A stretch of DNA of 19,597 nucleotides from Zymomonas sp. Its GTDB lineage: Bacteria; Pseudomonadota; Alphaproteobacteria; Sphingomonadales; Sphingomonadaceae. The stretch spans positions 1-19,597 of the forward strand of contig JAIYAJ010000543.1 of assembly GCA_027489105.1 (NCBI GenBank). Direction: 5' to 3'. Each line of letters begins with the position of its first letter. Position 1 is the stretch's first letter. The notes under the pieces were generated by a model. It was given only the letters and a program-made list of their open reading frames with translations. It was not told the origin of the DNA and did no database searches. Below, piece after piece: positions 14,630 to 19,597 of the stretch. The position numbers and the translations under genes are program-made.

Positions 14630-16309
14630 ATGCGCTGGAGACATGGACTTGCGCTCCTGGTGGCATCGGCCGTCCCGTCTCTCTGTGCGCAAGCGGCCGG
14701 TGCTTCGCTGGCGGTGACGCCGCTGGCCGAAAGTCGCGTCTTCCAGCGCCTTTCGATGGCTGGTGGGGCGTTCGGCAAGGGGGAGGGCGCGATCCCGGTC
14801 GAGGTCGACCTGTCCATGGCCGGACCGCTCTATGCCCGGACGCGGGCGCTGGATGGCCGTTCGATCTCGCAGCCCGGCTGGCAGGCAGTGCCCATTGTCG
14901 ATGCCGGGCACTCTAAGGTCCGCATCGCCGGGGTCGCCGCGCGGCGTGGTGGCTTCTATCTCGATCTGGCGAGCGCGCCGGAGGGACCTTGGGTCGAGGG
15001 AAAGATCCCCCTCTACATGGGCGCGATCTTCGTCCAGGCCCCATCCCAGTCGCTGGGCGTACTCATGACGCGCCGCGCCCCGGGCGACAGGACGTTGGCC
15101 GATCTCGGTATCCGTCCCGCGTCCGATCTCTTCGTCTGGGCGACGAGCAACGATCGGGCGCTCGCGCCGCAGCCGGGGCGCTGGGCACGCCCGTCGGACG
15201 ATGGCCCCTATGGGTCGGCCTTTGCCGCCGTCTTTCTCGAAGAGCAGGCGAAGCGCCTTGGCGTGTCGACGGCGCTCGTCGGCCATGCGACCGGGGCAAC
15301 ATCGATCGCCGCCTTCCTCGCGCCGGACGCGAGCGAATATTCTCGCTGGATCGCGGCGCTCGACCAGGCGGGCGGCTTCGAGGGGGCGGTCGGCATCATC
15401 GGCCATACCGACGCCGCGACGCAGATGTCGGGCGCGCGCTTCGCTCTCTCGCTACGCGCGGCACGATCGATCATGGCGCGCCACAACCCGGCGTTAGGCG
15501 GCCGGTTCGAGCTGGCTATCGCCACCATTCCGAACGTCACGGCGACGATCTGGGGCAAGCCCGACGACTGGCAGAGGATACGCCATGCCGGCTTCGAAGC
15601 GGCGCGGGCGATGGGCGCGCGCTATGTCCAGCCCTATGACCTGGAACTGGTCGACGGCGTCCACCCATCCAACGCCGGCGCGCGGACATTGGCGCTGCAT
15701 TTCTCGCGCGCCTTTGCCGGAGTGGACGAGAGTGCGGATGCCGCGCGCCTCGGCGCAGCCGGCAGCGCGGCGGGCGAGCCTGTTGGGATGGGGGCGGGGG
15801 CAACTTTCGCAGATGTGGCCGGTGCCCGGGCTCTTGCAGGTGGTCCCGCCTTCGTCTCGCCGGACGTCCAGCCGCCGGGCGGGGAATGGTCCTGGACCGC
15901 GCGCTTCCTGATCAGGAAGGGCGCTGTAGCGGAACGGGGCGTGCTGGTGGGGGCCCCAGGGCGCGGCTATCTCCATATCGAGGCGGATGGACGGCTGCGT
16001 AGCGGCGGTGAACTCCCGCAACTCGCCACTTCGCGGAAGGTGGCGGATGGACAATGGCATATCGTGCGGCTGAGTGCGGGCGCTGCGGGGGTCGACCTTG
16101 CTGTCGATGGCGTGGTCTTTGGCCATAGCGACGCGAAGCCGCCGCCGGGCTATGGTCGTCCGGCGTGGATCGGCGCCTTCGGAGAGCCCGATGCCTATCG
16201 GCTGCCGGTCGCCGTCGACTGGATCGAGTTCGGCTATTGGGGCGCCACGACGCGCTACGACTTCAACGGGACGGCCGAGCCCAGCGCACCTGAACCCACT
16301 CAACCCTGA
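14630..16309 (+). CDS. Exported SGNH/sialate-O-acetylesterase-like hydrolase with C-terminal LamG-like domain
   Basis: This 559-residue protein begins with a signal peptide (1-24, ending AQAAG). A beta-rich segment (about 26-125) is followed by a hydrolase core (about 128-362) that resembles the carbohydrate-esterase/SASA group. Ser141 in VQAPSQSLG is the likely nucleophile, and DGVH (342-345) in VDGVHPSNAGARTL supplies the Asp and His. GHATGATSIAAF (218-229) matches another block of the fold. The usual GQSN around the nucleophile is not conserved. Residues about 405-545 look like a concanavalin/laminin-G sandwich (ADGQWHIVRLSAGAAGVDLAVDGV). Start choice: GAGGA at 14616-14620 sits nine bases before the ATG at 14630. 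Met codons at 14603, 14612 and 14621 are less suitable. Its 3' end overlaps the convergent GntR gene by 10 bases. It probably removes O-acyl groups from a glycan. Confidence 0.72.
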   Translation: MRWRHGLALLVASAVPSLCAQAAGASLAVTPLAESRVFQRLSMAGGAFGKGEGAIPVEVDLSMAGPLYARTRALDGRSISQPGWQAVPIVDAGHSKVRIAGVAARRGGFYLDLASAPEGPWVEGKIPLYMGAIFVQAPSQSLGVLMTRRAPGDRTLADLGIRPASDLFVWATSNDRALAPQPGRWARPSDDGPYGSAFAAVFLEEQAKRLGVSTALVGHATGATSIAAFLAPDASEYSRWIAALDQAGGFEGAVGIIGHTDAATQMSGARFALSLRAARSIMARHNPALGGRFELAIATIPNVTATIWGKPDDWQRIRHAGFEAARAMGARYVQPYDLELVDGVHPSNAGARTLALHFSRAFAGVDESADAARLGAAGSAAGEPVGMGAGATFADVAGARALAGGPAFVSPDVQPPGGEWSWTARFLIRKGAVAERGVLVGAPGRGYLHIEADGRLRSGGELPQLATSRKVADGQWHIVRLSAGAAGVDLAVDGVVFGHSDAKPPPGYGRPAWIGAFGEPDAYRLPVAVDWIEFGYWGATTRYDFNGTAEPSAPEPTQP

Positions 16310-16986
16310 CGGGCGAGTTCCAGGATGATCGCGCGCACCGTCTCGACATGGTCGAGCGCTGCGCGGTCGGCCGCTTCGGGATTGCCGCCGGCGACCGCTG
16401 CCGCAATCGCGCGATAGTCGGCAAGGCGGATGCCCTGGAGCCGGGGTGACGGATATTGGGCGTGAATGATGTGCATCGCGATGGCCGGAAACAGCCGCTG
16501 CAATTCGCGATTGCCGCCGATCGTCAGGAGACAGCGATAGAAGCCCCGCCGCGCGCGGCTGAAAGCGGCGGGTTCGCCCGATGCAGCGGCTTCGGCGACG
16601 TCCTCGACAGCTGCCTCCAGCGCGGCGGCGGCATCGGCGTCATAGGCCTGGGCGGCCGAACGCGCCGCGAGACGCGTCATCGCCGACGCGACTTCGAGCA
16701 CCTCCAGGCATTCGGTGAGATCGAGCAGGCGGATCGCGGGGGAGCGGTTCGGGCTGAGATCGACGATACCGCGCACCGCGAGATGCTGCATCGCTTCGCG
16801 CACCGCGTTGCGGCCGACCTCATAGCGCTGCGCCAGCTCGGTTTCGACGAGGCGCTGGCCCGGCACCATCCGCCCACGCTCCAGCTCCTGCATGATGCCG
16901 AGATAGACCTTGCGGGCGGCACCCGAGGGCTCGGGTCCGGACCAGTGCCGCGCCGGCGATTTGGATGAGAGATCAGCCATCGCCAT
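16300..16986 (-). CDS. GntR-family transcriptional regulator, FCD subfamily
   Basis: The 228-residue DNA-binding protein has an N-terminal winged helix (about 23-86, with GQRLVETELAQRYEVGRNAVREAMQHLAVRGIVDL) and an all-helical C-terminal effector domain (about 95-222). FCD domains often bind carboxylates through a metal held by Asp and His. Here the usual FH is GFYR (Tyr150) and the usual EH is DYRAI (Tyr191), while His213 remains, so metal binding is probably altered or lost. The frame runs open to 17499, but that part overlaps the SDR gene. The ATG at 16986 or 16980 is the natural start, with only weak GGAA before it. It diverges from the SDR-ACAD-kinase operon, and a 15-bp palindrome lies between. 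It likely represses that operon until an acyl-CoA or acid inducer appears. Confidence 0.88.
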   Translation of the reverse strand: MAMADLSSKSPARHWSGPEPSGAARKVYLGIMQELERGRMVPGQRLVETELAQRYEVGRNAVREAMQHLAVRGIVDLSPNRSPAIRLLDLTECLEVLEVASAMTRLAARSAAQAYDADAAAALEAAVEDVAEAAASGEPAAFSRARRGFYRCLLTIGGNRELQRLFPAIAMHIIHAQYPSPRLQGIRLADYRAIAAAVAGGNPEAADRAALDHVETVRAIILELARQG

Positions 16987-16987
16987 T

Positions 16988-17002
16988 GATTGTTCCACAA
17001 TC
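16988..17002. promoter_or_regulatory. Candidate GntR operator (perfect 15-base palindrome)
   Basis: GATTGT-TCC-ACAATC has perfect 6-base arms around a 3-base centre. It abuts the regulator's start codon and lies 39-53 bases before the SDR start in the 54-bp divergent gap. The TTGT...ACAA form fits sites bound by FCD-type GntR proteins. A second partial TGTTCCA follows at 17004-17010. Inferred from symmetry and position. Confidence 0.55.
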
Positions 17003-17040
17003 CTGTTCCATAGTCGATCGAAATCGAGAGGATTCGGGCG

Positions 17041-17802
17041 ATGGGCGCGAGCGAGTTGTTGCAGCTGAACGGCAAGACGGCCTTCGTCACCGGCGCGTCT
17101 GGCGGCCTGGGCGCGCATTTCGCCCAGACGCTGGCCGAGGCCGGCGCCAGGGTGATCGTCGGTGCGCGGCGTGAAGCCGCTCTGGCCGACGTCGCCGCGC
17201 GGATTCGAGGTGCGGGCGGCGAATGCGACACGGTGGCACTGGACGTCGCCGACGCCGCGAGCATCGCGGCCATCGATCCGCTGCTGGCTCAGGTCGACAT
17301 TTTTGTGAACAACGCCGGCATCGCGATCGACAAGCCCTTTCTCGACCAGAGCGAGGAAGATTGGGACCGCACGCTCGACACCAACAGCAAGGGCATGTTC
17401 CTGCTGACTCAGGCAGCGGCGCGCGCGATGCGTGCCCGGGGCAGCGGCGGGTCGATCATCAACATCGCCTCGATTCTCGGGCTGCGCCAGGGCATGCACC
17501 TGTCGGCCTATGCGGCCTCGAAGGCAGCGGTGGTCCAGATGACCAAATCCGCCGCGCTCGAGCTTGCCCGCTTCGGCATCCGGGTGAACTGCATCTGCCC
17601 CGGCTATATCGAAACCGACATCAACCGGTCGCTCTGGTCGACCGAAGCCGGGCAGGCGATGCTCCGGCGGATTCCCCAGCGCCGGCTGGGGCTTGCCTCC
17701 GATCTCGACGGGCCGCTGCTGCTGCTCGCATCGGACGCCTCATCTTACATGACCGGTTCGGTCATCGTCGCCGATGGCGGTCACACCGTCAGCGGCCTTT
17801 GA
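17041..17802 (+). CDS. Short-chain dehydrogenase/reductase (SDR) oxidoreductase
   Basis: This is a classical SDR of 253 residues that reversibly oxidises a hydroxyl group or reduces a ketone with NAD(P). The cofactor motif TGASGGLG is at 17-24, NNAG at 90-93, the active-site Asn at 115 (DTNSKG), Ser144, and YAASK with Tyr157 and Lys161. The C-terminal VADGGHTVSGL is also typical. Residues VIVGARREAAL (38-48), with Arg after the second strand, lean towards NADP, though this is not decisive. GAGAGGA (17026-17032) lies eight bases before the ATG. It is first in a three-gene plus-strand operon with an ACAD and an ACAD10/11-like kinase, which suggests a 3- or 4-hydroxyacyl-CoA or keto-acyl substrate. 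Confidence 0.93.
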   Translation: MGASELLQLNGKTAFVTGASGGLGAHFAQTLAEAGARVIVGARREAALADVAARIRGAGGECDTVALDVADAASIAAIDPLLAQVDIFVNNAGIAIDKPFLDQSEEDWDRTLDTNSKGMFLLTQAAARAMRARGSGGSIINIASILGLRQGMHLSAYAASKAAVVQMTKSAALELARFGIRVNCICPGYIETDINRSLWSTEAGQAMLRRIPQRRLGLASDLDGPLLLLASDASSYMTGSVIVADGGHTVSGL

Positions 17803-17815
17803 AGGAGATCAGGAA

Positions 17816-18979
17816 ATGACGGAACGCGCGCAGGCAATAGCGGCGAAGGTCGAGGCCTTCGTTCGGGAGCAGATCATTCCCTATGAGAAGGATCCGCGCT
17901 CGACCGCCCATGGGCCCACCGAGGACCTCGTCCTCGAAATGCGCGAAAAGGCGCGCGCGGCCGGGCTGATGACGCCGCACATCCTGCCCGACGGTTCGCA
18001 TCTGACGCAGCGCGAGACGGCGATCGTGCTGATCAAGTCGGGCCTGTCACCGCTCGGCCCCGTCGCGGTCAACACGATGGCCCCCGACGAGGGCAATATG
18101 TATCTGATCGGCAAGATCGGGTCGCCGGAGCTCAAGAAGCGCTTCCTCGAACAACTCGTTGCCGGTGAAGGGCGCTCGGCCTTCTTCATGACCGAGCCGG
18201 CTTCCGAGGGCGGCGCCGGATCGGACCCGTCGATGATGCGGACGACCTGCCACCTCGACGGCAATCATTGGGTGATCAATGGCCGAAAGGCGTTCATCAC
18301 CGGCGCCGAGGGCGCCAAGGTCGGCATCGTCATGGCGAAGTCCGAGGATGGCGCCTGCATGTTCCTCGTCGATCTGCCCGACCCGGCGATCAAGCTCGAT
18401 CGCATCCTCGACACGATCGACAATTCGATGCCGGGCGGCCACGCCGTCGTGACGATCGACAATCTGCGCGTGCCCGCCGACCAGATGCTGGGGGCGAGCG
18501 GCGAGGGCTTCAAATATGCCCAGATCCGCCTGAGCCCCGCGCGGCTGTCGCACTGCATGCGCTGGCTGGGCGGTACGATCCGTGCGCAGGAAATCGCGGT
18601 CGACTATGCCTGTCGCCGCGAGGCCTTCGGCAAGAAACTGATCGACCATGAGGGCGTCGGTTTCATGCTGGCCGAGAACATGATCGAGCTGCGCCAGTGC
18701 GAGCTGATCATCGACTGGTGCGCCGGCGTGCTCGATAGTGGCTCGCTCGGCACGGCCGAAAGCTCAATGGCGAAGGTTGCCGTGTCCGAGGCGCTTTACC
18801 GTATCGCCGACCGCTGCGTTCAGGTGATGGGCGGCACCGGGGTTTCGGGCGACACGGTGGTCGAACAGATCTTCCGCGAGCTTCGCGCCTTCCGCATCTA
18901 TGACGGCCCGACCGAAGTCCACAAATGGTCGCTCGCGAAGAAGCTGAAGCGCGACCATGCGAAGGCGAACCAGGCATGA
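17816..18979 (+). CDS. Acyl-CoA dehydrogenase, ACAD10/ACAD11-like
   Basis: This FAD flavoenzyme of 387 residues has the full ACAD fold: an N-terminal helical domain (1-120), a beta domain (121-230, with FFMTEPASEGGAGSDP at 123-138 contacting flavin) and a C-terminal helical domain. The likely catalytic base is Glu367 in YDGPTEVHKWSLAKK. APDEGNMYLI (89-98) and RLSPARLSHCMRWLG (238-252) resemble the ACAD10/11-type branch rather than short- or medium-chain ACADs. AAGGAG (17802-17807) lies eight bases before the ATG and overlaps the SDR stop codon. The frame opens upstream within the SDR gene, but that part is spurious. The next gene starts in a 4-base ATGA overlap and encodes the phosphotransferase that is fused to this type of ACAD in animals. 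The call to this branch is from motif memory. Confidence 0.92.
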   Translation: MTERAQAIAAKVEAFVREQIIPYEKDPRSTAHGPTEDLVLEMREKARAAGLMTPHILPDGSHLTQRETAIVLIKSGLSPLGPVAVNTMAPDEGNMYLIGKIGSPELKKRFLEQLVAGEGRSAFFMTEPASEGGAGSDPSMMRTTCHLDGNHWVINGRKAFITGAEGAKVGIVMAKSEDGACMFLVDLPDPAIKLDRILDTIDNSMPGGHAVVTIDNLRVPADQMLGASGEGFKYAQIRLSPARLSHCMRWLGGTIRAQEIAVDYACRREAFGKKLIDHEGVGFMLAENMIELRQCELIIDWCAGVLDSGSLGTAESSMAKVAVSEALYRIADRCVQVMGGTGVSGDTVVEQIFRELRAFRIYDGPTEVHKWSLAKKLKRDHAKANQA

Positions 18980-19597
18980 CGGGCGCGACGGGGCAGGACG
19001 AGAACAGCGGCACCACGCCGGTCCGCGAGGGCTTCCGCTTCGACGAGGCGGCGCTGGCGCGCTGGATGGCGGAGCATGTGCCCGGCTTTGCCGGGCCGCT
19101 GACGGTCGAGCAGTTCAAGGGCGGGCAGTCCAACCCGACCTACAAGCTGGCGACGCCGGGCAAGTCCTATGTGCTCCGTCGCAAGCCGCCGGGGCAGCTG
19201 CTCAAGGGCGCGCATGCCGTCGAGCGCGAGGCCAAGGTGCTGACAGGGCTGGAGAAGGCCGGCTTCCCCGTCGCGCATGTCCACGCGCTCTGCACCGACG
19301 ACAGCGTCATCGGCACCTGGTTCTACATCATGGACCTGGTCGAGGGCCGCATCTTCTGGGACGCCACGATCCCCGAGGTTTCGCGCGAGGAGCGGCCTGC
19401 CTATTTCGACGCGATGAACGCGACGATGGCCGCGCTCCACAATGTCGATTATGCGGCGGTCGGGCTGGCCGATTACGGAAAGCCAGGCAATTATTTCGAG
19501 CGGCAGATCGGGCGCTGGTCGAAGCAATATGTCGAGGATGTCGACGCGGGCCGCGATCCCGACATGGATCGGCTGATCGAATGGCTGCCGGCGCACA
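18976..19597 (+). CDS. APH-fold phosphotransferase, ACAD10/11-N-like (N-terminal 207 residues; runs off the right edge)
   Basis: This small-molecule kinase of the aminoglycoside-phosphotransferase fold starts at an ATG overlapping the ACAD stop (ATGA), so the two are translated together. Visible motifs are FKGGQSNPTYKL (47-58, glycine-rich nucleotide loop), YVLRRKPPGQLLKGAHAVEREAKVL (65-89, with the lysine/arginine strand and helix-C Glu) and FYIMDLVEGRIFWD (116-129, hinge). The catalytic Asp loop lies beyond the window. This motif set is that of the ACAD10/11 N-terminal subfamily, not of antibiotic-resistance kinases. LvaA of the Pseudomonas levulinate pathway, which phosphorylates 4-hydroxyvaleryl-CoA, belongs to the same broad group. 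Here it likely phosphorylates a hydroxyacyl-CoA for the adjacent dehydrogenase. Confidence 0.92.
   Translation, partial: MTGATGQDENSGTTPVREGFRFDEAALARWMAEHVPGFAGPLTVEQFKGGQSNPTYKLATPGKSYVLRRKPPGQLLKGAHAVEREAKVLTGLEKAGFPVAHVHALCTDDSVIGTWFYIMDLVEGRIFWDATIPEVSREERPAYFDAMNATMAALHNVDYAAVGLADYGKPGNYFERQIGRWSKQYVEDVDAGRDPDMDRLIEWLPAH

Noticed and set aside
14557..14817. N-terminal extension of the acyltransferase to 426 residues
   Set aside because: Overlaps the signal peptide of the divergent hydrolase; AT3 proteins begin at the TIDALRG segment.
16987..17499. N-terminal extension of the GntR regulator to 399 residues
   Set aside because: Overlaps the well-defined SDR gene and its control region; the winged helix is complete without it.
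18898..19596. Long minus-strand open frame at the right edge
   Set aside because: Antisense to the ACAD and phosphotransferase genes, both of which have conserved motifs in the plus frames.

Overview
The window looks like chromosomal DNA of a sphingomonad (order Sphingomonadales, Alphaproteobacteria). The basis is high GC, strong third-position GC bias that opens long antisense ORFs, an alphaproteobacterial-type NrdA N-terminus with a GANTC-rich upstream region, and a FecI/FecR/TonB-receptor unit. This is inferred from composition and protein style; I had no database search. No RNA genes, CRISPR arrays, insertion sequences or prophage genes were seen.

Left edge (1-1558): the first 170 codons of nrdA (class I ribonucleotide reductase large subunit) run off the window on the minus strand. 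About 490 bp of upstream DNA holds a candidate NrdR box over a candidate -10 element and an unusually dense set of GANTC (CcrM-type) sites. A small two-helix membrane protein with a Gly/Asp/Cys-rich tail follows, then two short GC-rich hairpins.

Main minus-strand cluster (1559-11918), in transcription order: a GT39/ArnT-like GT-C glycosyltransferase, a second polytopic GT-C-like membrane protein, a FecI-type ECF sigma factor, its FecR-type anti-sigma factor, an STN-bearing TonB-dependent receptor, and, after a 152-bp gap, a large autotransporter. The first three junctions are 4-base ATGA overlaps, and the fourth can be read as GTGA. This ties membrane glycosyltransferase-like proteins to a cell-surface signalling module and an exported beta-helical protein, which is the most unusual architecture in the window.

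Middle (11954-16309): a CorA/ZntB-type divalent cation transporter on plus; two possible small ORFs in tandem (49 and 57 aa); then a divergent pair made of an integral-membrane acyltransferase (AT3/OafA-like, minus) and an exported SGNH/sialate-O-acetylesterase-like hydrolase with a C-terminal LamG-like domain (plus). The pair could add and remove O-acyl groups on a surface glycan.

Right edge (16300-19597): a GntR/FCD-family regulator diverges from an operon encoding an SDR oxidoreductase, an ACAD10/11-like acyl-CoA dehydrogenase and an ACAD10/11-N-like phosphotransferase (cut by the window end). A perfect 15-bp palindrome lies between the divergent starts and is a likely operator. The SDR + ACAD + kinase trio resembles the phosphorylation-dependent route for 4-hydroxyacyl-CoA breakdown known from the Pseudomonas lva pathway and from mammalian ACAD10/ACAD11.
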